NCBI RefSeq assembly: GCF_013618625.1
Contig: NZ_JABRWO010000003.1
Location: 248,001-312,000, forward strand
Reading direction: 5' to 3'
DNA: 64,000 bases
Source: Bremerella alba
Lineage (GTDB): Bacteria > Planctomycetota > Planctomycetia > Pirellulales > Pirellulaceae
Shown here: in pieces, positions 1 through 9,064 of the stretch
How positions within the stretch are numbered: the first letter of the stretch is position 1
Layout: each line of letters begins with the position of its first letter
Made by a program: the position numbers and the translations under genes
Notes under the pieces: model-generated
Seen by the model: only the letters and a program-made list of their open reading frames with translations
Told to the model about the DNA's origin: nothing
Database searches by the model: none

Positions 1-687
1 CCCAAGGGTGTAAAAAGGGAAGAGAACACGCTCTCCTTCGACATTGGCCATCTCAGTATTGCCATGGGCATGATGCCAGGTCCTATTCCAGAGGATAACT
101 GGGCCGAGCCTCAGCGGCAGACTTGGATTTGGCCCGATGCGGTTGAAGAGCTGCAAGAACACAAAACTCACCTTATTGTTACCGCAGTAGGGGATGCCAC
201 GCCACTGGAACAATCGCAACTTCTCACCATGGTGACTGCTTCTCTAGTGGTCGCCTGTGGTCAGCCTGCTGGCATTCTGTGGGGGGAAGCCGGTCTGATG
301 GTTTCGCCGGAAGTGTTTCGTGGGATTGCTCTAGAGGCCTTGCCGGGCGAACTGCCGCTGTGCATCTGGGTGGCCGTCTTTCTGGGGAAGAATGACGACG
401 GAACAACGGTCGGTTTCACGCGCGGCCTGCAATCGCTCGATGTGATGGACTTTGTCACTGAAGATGCCACCGATGAGCCAGCCGACCTTTGCGAACGCTT
501 CTATGGTCTGGCAGATTACCTTCTGGAAAACGGCCCGGTGATTGAAGATGGCCACACGATTGGGGATGACGCCCAAGAGAGAATTCGCATCTCGTTCGAG
601 CAGTCCCCGTTTGGTCACGAATGTCCGATCATGCGGTTGAAGTTTACGCCCCAGACCGGGCATTCGCATTTCGGCCTGCGTTCTTAG
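1..687 (+). CDS. DUF4261 domain protein, 5' end outside the window
   Basis: The reading frame is open from base 1 to a TAG at 685-687, so the N-terminus lies upstream; an internal ATG at 64 is unlikely to be the true start because conserved-looking sequence precedes it. The protein resembles the DUF4261 family: a PGPIP segment, HKTHLIVTAVGDATPLEQ, a central WGEAGLMVSPEVF stretch, and near the end FYGLADYLLENGPVIEDGHTIG followed by an acidic/aromatic strand. The function of DUF4261 is unknown; members are soluble proteins often found near suppressor-of-fused-like or toxin-immunity genes in other bacteria, but nothing here supports such a role. Its stop overlaps the stop of the convergent xerC (684-687). 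Family recognition is from memory of the consensus, so moderately sure. Confidence 0.7.
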   Translation, partial: PKGVKREENTLSFDIGHLSIAMGMMPGPIPEDNWAEPQRQTWIWPDAVEELQEHKTHLIVTAVGDATPLEQSQLLTMVTASLVVACGQPAGILWGEAGLMVSPEVFRGIALEALPGELPLCIWVAVFLGKNDDGTTVGFTRGLQSLDVMDFVTEDATDEPADLCERFYGLADYLLENGPVIEDGHTIGDDAQERIRISFEQSPFGHECPIMRLKFTPQTGHSHFGLRS

Positions 688-1622
688 GCCTTGGCTCGCG
701 GATGAGCAAGTTCGTAAACGCCCTTGAGATTTGCCGTGCTCAAGTGGGTATAGATCTGCGTAGTGACCAGGCTCTTATGGCCGAGAAGTTCCTGCACGCT
801 GCGAATATCGGCGCCAGCATCCAGTAGATGCGTGGCAAAACTATGTCGTAGCGTATGCGGACTGGTCCTCAAATCGAGTCCCGACTCTTTCAGGTATTTC
901 TCTAGCATTCGCCCGACACTTCGTGTGGTGATGCGATTGCCAAACTTATTGAGAAATACCGGACGCTGCTTCAGTTGTTCGCTCTTTGGGCTAAGTTGAC
1001 GAATGTCGAGCCACTTTTCGAGGGCAACCAGCGCGTACGAACCGAGGGGAGCGAGTCGCTCTTTGCGGCCCTTTCCGCGAACACGAACTAGCCCATCGTG
1101 TAAATCGAGATCGTTCTCGTTGATACCCACCAGTTCGCTCACACGCAGGCCGGCGCTATAGGTGGTTTCGAGCATGGCTCGGTCGCGAATTCCGGCGGAC
1201 GAAGATCGCGGTGGAGCGTTTAGAAGCTTGCCGATTTCATCGGAGGTCAGGAAGTGAGGAAGCTTCTGGCTTTTTCGCGGATTACGAAGTGGCTTGGCCG
1301 GATTCTTTTCGACAATCTGCTGCCGCTGAGCAAACTTAAAGAAACTGCGCATCGAAGCCAGTCGCCGAGCGACGGTACTGCTGGAATAGCCTGCTTCAGA
1401 AACCGCTGAGACATACCCACGGAGATCGAGCGTAGTGACTTCGCCGGGGGAAGGTTCTAAGGCAAAACTCTCTTCGAGATATTCTGCCAATGCGTCCAGG
1501 TCTTCGCCGTAGCTTTTGATCGTCAGGTCGGACGCATTTCGTTCGACCTGTAGATAGCGGAGGTAGCTATCAATGACAGTGCGCAAGCCCTGTGTCGAGG
1601 AATTTGCGACGCTATCAATCAC
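684..1622 (-). CDS. xerC: Tyrosine recombinase XerC
   Basis: A 312-residue site-specific tyrosine recombinase of the XerC/XerD type, which resolves chromosome dimers at dif during division. The N-terminal SAM-like core-binding domain spans about residues 10-105 and the catalytic domain about 120-300. The complete catalytic set is visible: Arg160 (GLRVSEL), Lys184 (VRGKGRKER), His256 and Arg259 (HTLRHSFATHLL), His282 (LLGHKSL) and the nucleophile Tyr291 (QIYTHLS). The C-terminus (YTHLSTANLKGVYELAHPRAK) is closer to XerC than to XerD. The start is GTG at 1622. The gene follows a small conserved gene with 15 bases between them, suggesting an operon 2913-684. Because it sits in a housekeeping setting rather than near integrase-type cargo, a chromosomal Xer role is more likely than a phage integrase. 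Confidence 0.9.
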   Translation of the reverse strand: MIDSVANSSTQGLRTVIDSYLRYLQVERNASDLTIKSYGEDLDALAEYLEESFALEPSPGEVTTLDLRGYVSAVSEAGYSSSTVARRLASMRSFFKFAQRQQIVEKNPAKPLRNPRKSQKLPHFLTSDEIGKLLNAPPRSSSAGIRDRAMLETTYSAGLRVSELVGINENDLDLHDGLVRVRGKGRKERLAPLGSYALVALEKWLDIRQLSPKSEQLKQRPVFLNKFGNRITTRSVGRMLEKYLKESGLDLRTSPHTLRHSFATHLLDAGADIRSVQELLGHKSLVTTQIYTHLSTANLKGVYELAHPRAKA

Positions 1623-1637
1623 CTTGGTGGCTCCGCT

Positions 1638-1964
1638 TTAGCTGAACTCGTCGAAGTCGAGATGGTCTGAGTCGAGGCTACCAATGTCGATTGGCCCATT
1701 GGCTGGGAACTCGAATCGCGGCTTGACCGAGGATTCGCTGGCAACCGGTTCGTCTTGATCGGCGGCTTGAGCGCGGATCTTCTGGCTCAGCACTGCGGCG
1801 TCGTACCAGGTAAAACTTAATTCCGGATTGCTCGCATAACGTCCGAGCGTGCGAAGGGCTTCGGCCCTGCGCTGATCGCTGAACAGGAATACGTAGCGCT
1901 CTTCACCCTTGACCAGTGCTAGTACGTTGATCTCTTCCGTCACGTGTGGCAGCCTCCCAGACAA
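1638..1964 (-). CDS. Small conserved hypothetical protein upstream of xerC
   Basis: A 108-residue protein that I do not recognise as a named family. The N-terminal two-thirds is a compact mixed alpha/beta sequence (VLALVKGEERYVFLF, then an Arg-rich helix RRAEALRTLGRYA and FTWYDAAVLSQKIR) and the tail is acidic and low in complexity, ending DSDHLDFDEFS. There is no signal peptide or membrane segment. It lies between a lipoprotein gene (28 bases upstream) and xerC (15 bases downstream) on the same strand, so the three are probably co-transcribed. Its charge and size would suit a small regulatory or adaptor protein, but that is only inference. Confidence 0.65.
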   Translation of the reverse strand: MSGRLPHVTEEINVLALVKGEERYVFLFSDQRRAEALRTLGRYASNPELSFTWYDAAVLSQKIRAQAADQDEPVASESSVKPRFEFPANGPIDIGSLDSDHLDFDEFS

Positions 1965-1992
1965 TTCGTAAACTCATCCGTGGTAAAGAAGG

Positions 1993-2913
1993 TTATCGGC
2001 TTTCGCCCCATCGGATCGCCAGTTGAGATTCCCCAGCACCACCACGAAGAGAGAGCATTTCTGTGATATGAGAGTAGCAACAGAAACGAATGAAATCGTT
2101 GCTACGATCAAGAAAACCCTGCCAACCCCCATTACGCGCATCGTCCAGAAAAAAGTAATACTGTTCGGCGCGTTCTGTTAAGTTGGAGTCATTTTCGCTA
2201 TAGCTCCGAATCTGCGAGATGATGGGGCCATCTTGCTGTAGCATCGGAGGTGGTTGAGTCCTCGGGGCATCCGGAATAAATCCGCTCGGGTCAGGCCAAT
2301 TCGGTGGTAGGCCTTCAATCGGGATTTGATCGTTTTTCTCAGGGTTTTCAATGCGATCGTCGAGATCGGGTTCGGTCGGAGATTGCGTGGCAAGCTGTTC
2401 ACGTGCGAGCGCAAATTCCGCTTCCCAGACATGCGACTCGGGAATGAATTCTTCGCCGGCGGTACCCCACGGCAGTCCATAGCCTGGTGGAATTGCATGA
2501 AAGCCAGGATTGGTGGAGTACCAGTTGATGGCAAGGGATAAACGTTTCGGATAATAAGGTGTGTAGTCCGTTACGGAACCTACGACGACCGCGTCGGCGC
2601 CCAGCATTTTTCCGAGTGCGCGCAGTTGCTGAATGTCGCTTCCGTTATTGCCACTTGCTTGCATCGCTCGCATGACTACGCCTACCGGCACCACTTCAAA
2701 ACCGCGAATCGATTGAAGCTCGCCGTAATAGGCTAGCGTCACCTCGTCCATATCAAGCGTCGGAACGTCGCTTTGATTGTTGAAGGGGATGATCGCGACT
2801 CGTGCCAGCTGTGGAAACGGATTGTGATAGATCGGCTTATCGCGCACCTCGGGAAAGGCGGCGCAGCCACTGCACAGCAGAGTCAAGCAGGTGATGGCGA
2901 ACCAAGTACGCAC
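1993..2913 (-). CDS. Outer-membrane-type lipoprotein of unknown function
   Basis: A 306-residue predicted lipoprotein. The N-terminus has a hydrophobic signal (FAITCLTLLC) ending in a lipobox LCSG-C, with the lipidated Cys at residue 17. The segment RVAIIPFNNQSDVPTLD...VTLAYYGELQSIRGFEVVPVGVVMRAM, then LGKMLGADAVVVGSVTDYTPYYPKRL resembles the nucleotide-free Rossmann-like fold of CsgG/GNA1162/TolB-N type lipoproteins, in which an Ala-Asp-Ala-Val-Val-x-Gly-x-Val strand is typical; this is a fold-level inference. The second half is Pro-rich (residues about 185-240) and ends in a DARNGGWQGFLDRSNDFIRFC block. First gene of a probable minus-strand operon with the 108-residue protein and xerC. Confidence 0.7.
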   Translation of the reverse strand: MRTWFAITCLTLLCSGCAAFPEVRDKPIYHNPFPQLARVAIIPFNNQSDVPTLDMDEVTLAYYGELQSIRGFEVVPVGVVMRAMQASGNNGSDIQQLRALGKMLGADAVVVGSVTDYTPYYPKRLSLAINWYSTNPGFHAIPPGYGLPWGTAGEEFIPESHVWEAEFALAREQLATQSPTEPDLDDRIENPEKNDQIPIEGLPPNWPDPSGFIPDAPRTQPPPMLQQDGPIISQIRSYSENDSNLTERAEQYYFFLDDARNGGWQGFLDRSNDFIRFCCYSHITEMLSLRGGAGESQLAIRWGESR

Positions 2914-3255
2914 GAGTATGACAATCGTAGCAATTCAGGTAGCCCCCCTGTCTTGCTCCATGCGCGATTGCGATAGACTCGCCGCGCATGGTCCGATGGG
3001 TCTGTCATCGACGAGGTAGGCCTGTGCACTTCATGCGAATCAATCCGATTTCGCAACTTGGAGAAAGTTTAACGCCGCTAGCGGTGATGGCATGCTGACG
3101 AAAACAAGTGAAGCCCCTGATTATGCGTGGCTAAAGTCCACAATCAGCCCATGCGCCACGCAGAAACGCACAGGCACATCTCTATTCTCAACAGCTTCTG
3201 TCCACTTACTTCGTTGATCCCTCGGTAAGACTTGGGTCCGGCGCACGCTTCGGTA
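2914..3255. other. Intergenic region with an inverted repeat
   Basis: No credible gene in these 342 bases between two minus-strand genes. It must hold the promoter of the lipoprotein operon. An 8-bp inverted repeat, TGCGTGGC (3124-3131) and GCCACGCA (3155-3162), spaced by 23 bases, lies near the 3' end of bshB1; it lacks a U-tract on either strand, so it is not an evident intrinsic terminator. Confidence 0.5.
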
Positions 3256-3975
3256 TTAAACCAGCGTGCTCATGCTCGTCATCCCGATTGGCTCGCGCGA
3301 CGTGAATGGTTCACCATACCGGGTACCGATGACTTTTCCCCAGTACGATGCTTCGTCGTGAAGCTTATCCAGAAACGTGGGGTACTCGGTCGGTCGCCCT
3401 TCGATGAACTGGCTATGATAGCAACCAATGGAAGCCAGCTTTTGTTCCCAATACTCACTGATATCGAGGACGAACGCCGGCTGCGGTGCCATCTTCAGGT
3501 GCACACAGTAGTAATTGTAGATCCGCTGCGGATGAAAGGGCTCGCCAGGCATGTCGGTTTTGCTGAGCTTCGACCAGAACCGCGCCGCGTCGACAAGCTG
3601 CGTTGCGGCGATGTGGTCAGGGTGTGCATCATCCCAGTAGGGAGCAAACAGCCAGTTCGGCCGAAGCAGTCGGATGACCGAAGCAAGCTTCTCGCGAGCC
3701 GCTAGCGTTGCTTCCAGGCTACGGTTAGGAAGCCCCAGATTGTCGCGCCAATCGACCCCGAGAATCTCCGTTGCGGCGGCTGTCTCTGCGGCTCGTTTCT
3801 CCAAGCTGCCGTGGGGTGTTGGCTCGCCGGAGGTCAGATCGAGGATGCCGACCTTCTTACCTTCGGCTTTGAATTTAAGAATTGCACCCGCCATGCCAAG
3901 CTCGGCATCGTCAGGATGGGGGGCAATGACAAGCACATCCAGTGGTGTGGGCGTTTTCATTTGATCTGGAACCAT
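3256..3975 (-). CDS. bshB1: BshB1-like bacillithiol biosynthesis N-deacetylase
   Basis: A 239-residue PIG-L/LmbE family zinc-dependent deacetylase. The metal-binding PHPDDAELG motif lies at about residues 19-27 and the HPDH motif at about 118-121; TSGEPTPHGSLEKRAAE and LGLPNRSLE match the BshB1 subgroup, which removes the acetyl group of GlcNAc-malate to give GlcN-malate in bacillithiol synthesis. The C-terminal RYGEPFTSREPIGM is also characteristic of BshB1. No bshA or bshC lies in the window. Start 3975 has a weak ACGGA eight to nine bases upstream; the second Met (3960) immediately before the conserved LDVLVIAPHPDD is an alternative. Other LmbE-family deacetylases cannot be excluded, but the overall match favours BshB1. 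Confidence 0.85.
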   Translation of the reverse strand: MVPDQMKTPTPLDVLVIAPHPDDAELGMAGAILKFKAEGKKVGILDLTSGEPTPHGSLEKRAAETAAATEILGVDWRDNLGLPNRSLEATLAAREKLASVIRLLRPNWLFAPYWDDAHPDHIAATQLVDAARFWSKLSKTDMPGEPFHPQRIYNYYCVHLKMAPQPAFVLDISEYWEQKLASIGCYHSQFIEGRPTEYPTFLDKLHDEASYWGKVIGTRYGEPFTSREPIGMTSMSTLV

Positions 3976-4041
3976 GACTCGTTATCCGTTATTTACCACA
4001 GCACGTGTTTTCATTTTTTGGCCCCTGCTGATTTTGCGCCC

Positions 4042-4308
4042 ATGACCATCCGAACGCTCGCTGTCATGCTGACTCTTGTTACCCTCGTCTCTGGTTGCCG
4101 CACGTGGGGCTGGGGAGTGAAGCAGCCAAAGCAGGATAGTCATCTGGTCGATAACTTCACCGATTCAAAATCAGAGTCGGATGAAGACAAGGAAGACGAC
4201 TTCGTCGACTCCACAACCTATGCCAAGAAGAATGGCCGGACCGAAGATCCTGGAACAGGATTGTCCGACCGTTCTCGACAAATTGAACGGAGCCTAGGGT
4301 ATAAGTAG
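4042..4308 (+). CDS. Small acidic lipoprotein
   Basis: An 88-residue predicted lipoprotein starting at the ATG at 4042. The frame is open further upstream, but that part lies antisense to bshB1, and the signal peptide begins exactly here (MTIRTLAVMLTLVTLVSGC). The lipobox is LVSG-C with Cys at residue 19. The mature part is short, hydrophilic and acidic (DSKSESDEDKEDDFVDS) without a recognisable domain. It is divergent from bshB1 and convergent with the M32 peptidase gene. Function unknown. Confidence 0.65.
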   Translation: MTIRTLAVMLTLVTLVSGCRTWGWGVKQPKQDSHLVDNFTDSKSESDEDKEDDFVDSTTYAKKNGRTEDPGTGLSDRSRQIERSLGYK

Positions 4309-4333
4309 TTCGCGCATGCGAAGCAGTACCGGT

Positions 4334-5854
4334 TTAGTGTTGGATGCCGTAGAGCGGGCCGAGTTTCGCGCGAAGGTAGCGAATCAGCGGTGTCGAATCG
4401 ATGGGATCCCCGCAAACGCGTTCGACTAACTCGGCGCCGGGGTAGCACTCTCCGTGTTGGTGAACGTTTTCTCGCAGCCAGTCTAGCAGCGGCATGAATT
4501 CACCCGCGGCAAACATGCCGTCCAGGTCGCCCAGATCTTCACGAGCCTGTTCTAGTAATTGAGCCGAGTAAATGTTGCCGAGACTGTAGGTGGGGAAATA
4601 ACCCATCAGGCCGGCACCCCAATGAACATCTTGCAGACAGCCGTCGGCGTCGCTAGTAGGAGTAATGCCCAACTGTTGGGTGTACTTCTCATTCCAGGCA
4701 CCCGGCAAGTCCTTCACCGGCAAGTCGCCGGAAAGTAGTGCCTGTTCCAGCTCGAAGCGAATGATAATGTGCAGGTTATAGGTCGCCTCGTCTGCTTCGA
4801 CACGAATCAGCGACGGTGTGACCTCATTGATCGCGAAATGGAAATCACCGATGGGGACATTCGACAAGGCGTCGGGGAACATCTTCTTGGCATCGCCATA
4901 GAAGTGACTCCAGAACGCATAGCTGCGGCCGACGATGTTTTCCCAAAGTCGCGATTGCGACTCGTGAATTCCCAGCGAAGCTGCATTGCCAGGCGGAAGC
5001 CCGAACCAATCTTTGGGCAGGCCTTGTTCGTACAGTCCATGCCCCGCCTCGTGCAGGGTCGAGAAGAATGCCGAGGGGAAGAAGTTTTCGTCGTAACGCG
5101 TCGTGATACGAATATCGTAAGGACCGATCGTCGTGCAGAAAGGGTGATGCGTTACATCGAGCCGGCCTGCCGAAAAGTCGAACCCAATTTGTGAGGCCGC
5201 CGACTTCCCGAGGATTTCCTGCTGGGCGTTGGGATAGTGCCGCTTCAAGATATCCATATTGGGCGTTCGACCGCTGTCTTTAATCTCAGCCACCAACGGA
5301 ACGAGTTGCTCCTTAAGAGTCTCAAGCACGCCGCGAACTTGGGAGGTCTTGGCTTCCGGCTCGTAGAAGTCGAGCAACGCATCGTACTGCTCGCCCTCGT
5401 AGCCGATCGCTTCGGCCATCTCGCGGCTTAGGCTGATCAGCTTGTCGAGGATTGGCTCGAACGTGCCGAACTTGTTTTCGCCGCGAGCTTTCACCCACGT
5501 CTGCTGGCCAATGATTCGGGCGTGGCTGAATTCTTCGACCAGGCGTTTGGGTAGCTTGACCTGCTTCAGGTAGTCGCTTTTGATGCGGCGAATGGTCGCT
5601 TCGGCTGGGCTATTGGACTGCTCGGTCAATGGAGAGTCGTGAAGCTCTTCGAGCCAGCCGCCAATCTTCGGATCTGTATTTCGGTCGTGAATGATCCCGG
5701 AAAGCAGCGTGATTTGATCGGCACGATATGCACCGGCACTCTCGGGCAACTGGACACGTTCGTCCCAGCCCAGCAGTGAATTGACGTTCTCGAGCTTGGC
5801 CGTTTCGCGATAGTGGTCGCACAGTTGGTCGAAGATTTGTTGATGATCGGCCAT
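4334..5854 (-). CDS. M32 family metallocarboxypeptidase (Taq carboxypeptidase type)
   Basis: A 506-residue zinc carboxypeptidase of peptidase family M32, removing C-terminal residues from peptides in the cytoplasm; length is normal for the family (about 500). The zinc motif HEAGH is in TLHEAGHGLYEQGLP (about residue 265) and the second conserved block GIHESQSRLWENIVGRS follows about 30 residues later; DVTHHPFC and the DIRITTRY segment are also typical. The protein begins with the usual helical N-terminal region containing SLLGWDE. It has no signal peptide. The gene lies 58 bases downstream of pheT on the same strand and may be read through from the pheST transcript. Confidence 0.93.
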   Translation of the reverse strand: MADHQQIFDQLCDHYRETAKLENVNSLLGWDERVQLPESAGAYRADQITLLSGIIHDRNTDPKIGGWLEELHDSPLTEQSNSPAEATIRRIKSDYLKQVKLPKRLVEEFSHARIIGQQTWVKARGENKFGTFEPILDKLISLSREMAEAIGYEGEQYDALLDFYEPEAKTSQVRGVLETLKEQLVPLVAEIKDSGRTPNMDILKRHYPNAQQEILGKSAASQIGFDFSAGRLDVTHHPFCTTIGPYDIRITTRYDENFFPSAFFSTLHEAGHGLYEQGLPKDWFGLPPGNAASLGIHESQSRLWENIVGRSYAFWSHFYGDAKKMFPDALSNVPIGDFHFAINEVTPSLIRVEADEATYNLHIIIRFELEQALLSGDLPVKDLPGAWNEKYTQQLGITPTSDADGCLQDVHWGAGLMGYFPTYSLGNIYSAQLLEQAREDLGDLDGMFAAGEFMPLLDWLRENVHQHGECYPGAELVERVCGDPIDSTPLIRYLRAKLGPLYGIQH

Positions 5855-5912
5855 TGTTTTTTGCCTAAGCTAGAAGAGTGAGTCGGTTTGCTGTGGAATG
5901 ACGTCGAAGGGA

Positions 5913-7928
5913 CTAGGCTAACAGCTTCGCGCCGGTCTGCTTGTCGCAGACGGCAAGAATCTGGGCGATGGTCGTGTCGGCTTCTTCGCCAGTTAACGTA
6001 CGATCGTAGGCTTGTAGCGTCACCGTAAAGAGAACCCGCTTCTTGCCGGGACCGTCTTTCTTGGGATCGCGGAAGATCTCTTGAAACTTGACCACTTCTA
6101 CCAGTTCACCACCGGCCGAGTAGCTAATCTCTTGCAGCTTCGACCAGCTGACGTCTTCGTCGACGATCAAGTTTAAATCGCGATTCATCGCCGGGTGCGT
6201 GCTGAAGTCTTGGTGCTGCGGCACGAGAACGGCCAACTTCATCAGTGCCCCCAAGTCAATTTCCGCGACGGTGGCAGGCTGCTGAAGTCCGAAGGCCTTA
6301 CGTGCTTTGTCGCACACGACACCAAGGTAACCGAGCGTGGTGCCGCCGATGGTCAGGTGGGCCCCCTGCCCTTCTTCGAAGATTGGGTCGGTAAAAGGTA
6401 TCGTGGAGATCATCACGTTGGGGTTGAGCATTCCGACGAGCCCCTCGATGACCCCTTTCAACGCGAAGAAATCGCGTCCGCTGGTGATGCCAACCATGTA
6501 CCGCTCATCCGGCAAAGCCTTGGTCTGGGGAAGGTATACCTTGGCGATTTCGTACAGGTCGATGTCGGTGTAGCTGAACTTCTCGTTGTTGCGGCGAGCA
6601 CCCAGCAAGCTGGGGATCAGGCTCACACGCAGGCGATCTTCACCCTTGACCATAGGCATGCTCGTCGTCAACGGCTCGGCGAGGGACCAGCCTTGGAAGG
6701 CCTTCGACCAGACGTCATTTACGATGCTACGGGTCAAGGTTTCATCGAATCCCATCCCTAGCATGCCCATGCGGATTTTGTTGCGTACCCGATCTAAATC
6801 GCTTTGATGCGACGCGCTGAGGGAAACGCCGGCGTGTTCCGGTATCTTGTCGTAGCCATGGATACGTGCCACCTCTTCGATCAGATCGACTTCGCGATCC
6901 AGATCTCGCCGCCAACTGGCGGGAATGATCGTGATAGCTTTCTCGTTTTGCTGGGTGACTTCGTTGTCGAGCCGCTCTAGAATGCGACGTACTTCGGTCT
7001 CGGAAACATCGATTCCCAAGACTCGCGGGATCTGCGCTAGACGCAAGGTAACACTGCCGCGACCACTTGGCTCGGAACCGGCATAGACGTGTCCTTCACA
7101 TACTTCTCCGCCTGCCGTTTCGACAATCAATTCGCAGCAGCGGCGACTGGCCCAATCGATCATCTCGGGGTCGACTCCCCGCTCGAAGCGATACGAAGAA
7201 TCGCTCTTCAGCTTAAGCCGGCGCGAGGTGGTCCGGACCGGCAAGGCCGCGAACTGGGCGGCTTCGATCAATAGATCGGTTGTCATCTCGTTGACTTCCG
7301 TCTCTTTGCCCCCCATAACGCCGGCCAGGGCAACAACGCCGCTGTTGTCGGCAATGACGTAGTCGTCGGTGCTCAACTGGTATTCGCGATGATCGATCGC
7401 GAGGAACTTCTCGTCGTGCACGGCCTTGCGAACGCGGATCGTGTCGCCTTGCAGTTTGTTCATGTCGAACGCATGCAGGGGCTGGCCGATTTCCATCAGA
7501 ACGTAGTTGCTGGCATCGACCACATTGTTGACCGTTTGGATGCCGATCGTGCGCAGACGGTTCACCATCCAGGCAGGGCTATCGCCAATAGTCACTCCGC
7601 TGATACTTCGCGCAATGTACCGCGGGCAGAACTGTTCGTCCTCAAGCTGAACAATCTTAGGACAGGCGCCTCCGCTTGAGCCTTTCGAGATATCCGCGCT
7701 GGGGATCTTCAGATCAAGATCGAACAGCACGCCGACTTCTCGGGCAATCCCGATATGGCCGAGCCAATCGGGGCGGTTGCTGGTGACTTCCAAGTCCAGA
7801 CAGCGGTCGTTGTCGACTGTCGAGGACCCGTCGAAATTCAATCCCGCCAAGGTCAAACGATCGCAGACTTCCGCTTCGCTGATGTTTAAATCGAGGTACT
7901 GCTTCAGCCAATCCCAGGAAACGAGCAT
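5913..7928 (-). CDS. pheT: Phenylalanine--tRNA ligase beta subunit, short form
   Basis: Beta chain of the alpha2-beta2 phenylalanyl-tRNA synthetase. The start is the ATG at 7928 giving MLVSWDWLKQYLDL; the frame is open 19 codons further but those residues are not family-like. The protein is 671 residues against about 790-800 in E. coli. After the first B1 segment (to about residue 35) it goes directly to LDLEVTSNRPDWLGHIGIAREVG, so the EMAP/OB tRNA-binding domain (B2) normally inserted there is missing. The B3/B4 editing region (RYIARSISGV..., LRTIGIQTVNNVVDASNYVL), the B5 domain, the catalytic-like core and the C-terminal anticodon-binding FDX-ACB domain (FSTHPAMNRDLNLIVDEDVSW) are present. 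It follows pheS by 75 bases. Confidence 0.96.
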   Translation of the reverse strand: MLVSWDWLKQYLDLNISEAEVCDRLTLAGLNFDGSSTVDNDRCLDLEVTSNRPDWLGHIGIAREVGVLFDLDLKIPSADISKGSSGGACPKIVQLEDEQFCPRYIARSISGVTIGDSPAWMVNRLRTIGIQTVNNVVDASNYVLMEIGQPLHAFDMNKLQGDTIRVRKAVHDEKFLAIDHREYQLSTDDYVIADNSGVVALAGVMGGKETEVNEMTTDLLIEAAQFAALPVRTTSRRLKLKSDSSYRFERGVDPEMIDWASRRCCELIVETAGGEVCEGHVYAGSEPSGRGSVTLRLAQIPRVLGIDVSETEVRRILERLDNEVTQQNEKAITIIPASWRRDLDREVDLIEEVARIHGYDKIPEHAGVSLSASHQSDLDRVRNKIRMGMLGMGFDETLTRSIVNDVWSKAFQGWSLAEPLTTSMPMVKGEDRLRVSLIPSLLGARRNNEKFSYTDIDLYEIAKVYLPQTKALPDERYMVGITSGRDFFALKGVIEGLVGMLNPNVMISTIPFTDPIFEEGQGAHLTIGGTTLGYLGVVCDKARKAFGLQQPATVAEIDLGALMKLAVLVPQHQDFSTHPAMNRDLNLIVDEDVSWSKLQEISYSAGGELVEVVKFQEIFRDPKKDGPGKKRVLFTVTLQAYDRTLTGEEADTTIAQILAVCDKQTGAKLLA

Positions 7929-8003
7929 GGTCAGAGTTTTCTCTACAAGGTCGTGTGTTCGAGGTTTCGTAGCGATTTCCAGCAAACGCGATTGAGGCCA
8001 GGC

Positions 8004-9035
8004 CTAGAACTGGGCCAGGAACTTCGTGTTGCTGTCGTACAAATAGCGGATGTCGTTGATGCCGTGACGTCGCATGCATAGGCGTTCGACACCTAGGCCA
8101 AATGCAAAGCCGGTCACCTCGTCCGGGTCGTAGCCGACGGCTTTGAGCACGTTGGGATCGACCATGCCAGCTCCGCCGAACTCGAGCCAGGTATCTTGCC
8201 AACGCATGTCGACTTCCACACTCGGTTCGGTGAACGGGAAGAAGGAGGGACGGAAACGGATTTCTACGTCTTGCCCAAGGTAGCTCGACGCGAACAGCCG
8301 CAGCACGTACTTGAGGTCAGCCATGGTGACGTTCGTGTCGACGAGCAATCCTTCAATCTGATGGAACATCGCGTAGTGGGTCGCGTCGATCTCATCGGGA
8401 CGATACACGCGGCCAAGCGAAACAATCCGGATGGGCGGCTTCTCGTTTTCCATCACTCGGATCTGAACCGTCGACGTCTGGCTGCGCATCAATTGATTGC
8501 CGCCGCCGGTGCCGGTGGAAGCGACATTCAAATAGAAGTTATCGAGAGGATCGCGAGCCGGGTGTTCCAACGGAATGTTGAGGGCCTCGAAGTTATGCCA
8601 GTCGTCTTCGATCTCCGGGCCTTCGACGGCCGAAAAGCCGAGCCGACCCATGATATCTTTCAGTTCATCAATGGTCTGGGTAATCGGGTGCATGTGGCCC
8701 AGTCGCGGACGATTGCCTGGTAAGGTTACATCCAGGGCTTCGGCCTTGCCCTTCTTGCCACTGCCACCGGTAATGACGTCGGCCGCCGATTGGAAAAGTT
8801 CTTCCAGGCGGTTCTTCACCTCGTTGAAACGCTTTCCAGCGACTGGCTTGTCCTCTTTCGAGACCTTGCCGAGCCCCTTTTGGACTTCCTTGAGCTTGCC
8901 ACTTTTGGCGCCCAGGTATTCGACACGGGTCTCTTCCAAGATCTCTTGGTCAACCGCGTTGATGGCGTCCTCGAAGCGTGTCGATGCGGTTTCGACCAGA
9001 TCGTCCAACTGTTTGATGAAATCGTTGAGTGACAT
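8004..9035 (-). CDS. pheS: Phenylalanine--tRNA ligase alpha subunit
   Basis: Catalytic alpha subunit, 343 residues. The start is the ATG at 9035 ([17 protein letters not shown]), preceded by AGG; the longer frame adds 11 unrelated residues. The N-terminal coiled-coil arm (about 1-85, with [21 protein letters not shown]) is followed by [23 protein letters not shown], class II motif 2 region ([22 protein letters not shown]) and motif 3 ([22 protein letters not shown]). It pairs with pheT immediately downstream. A strong hairpin between rplT and this gene may control its expression. Confidence 0.97.
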   Translation of the reverse strand: MSLNDFIKQLDDLVETASTRFEDAINAVDQEILEETRVEYLGAKSGKLKEVQKGLGKVSKEDKPVAGKRFNEVKNRLEELFQSAADVITGGSGKKGKAEALDVTLPGNRPRLGHMHPITQTIDELKDIMGRLGFSAVEGPEIEDDWHNFEALNIPLEHPARDPLDNFYLNVASTGTGGGNQLMRSQTSTVQIRVMENEKPPIRIVSLGRVYRPDEIDATHYAMFHQIEGLLVDTNVTMADLKYVLRLFASSYLGQDVEIRFRPSFFPFTEPSVEVDMRWQDTWLEFGGAGMVDPNVLKAVGYDPDEVTGFAFGLGVERLCMRRHGINDIRYLYDSNTKFLAQF

Positions 9036-9064
9036 GATGCCTGTGAGTTTGGTGCGTTCATGAA

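Noticed and set aside
684-1622. xerC as a phage or integron integrase
   Set aside because: The neighbours are housekeeping genes and the C-terminus is Xer-like; no attachment site or cargo was seen.
3232-3705. 157-codon plus-strand frame
   Set aside because: Antisense to bshB1 with no ribosome-binding site.
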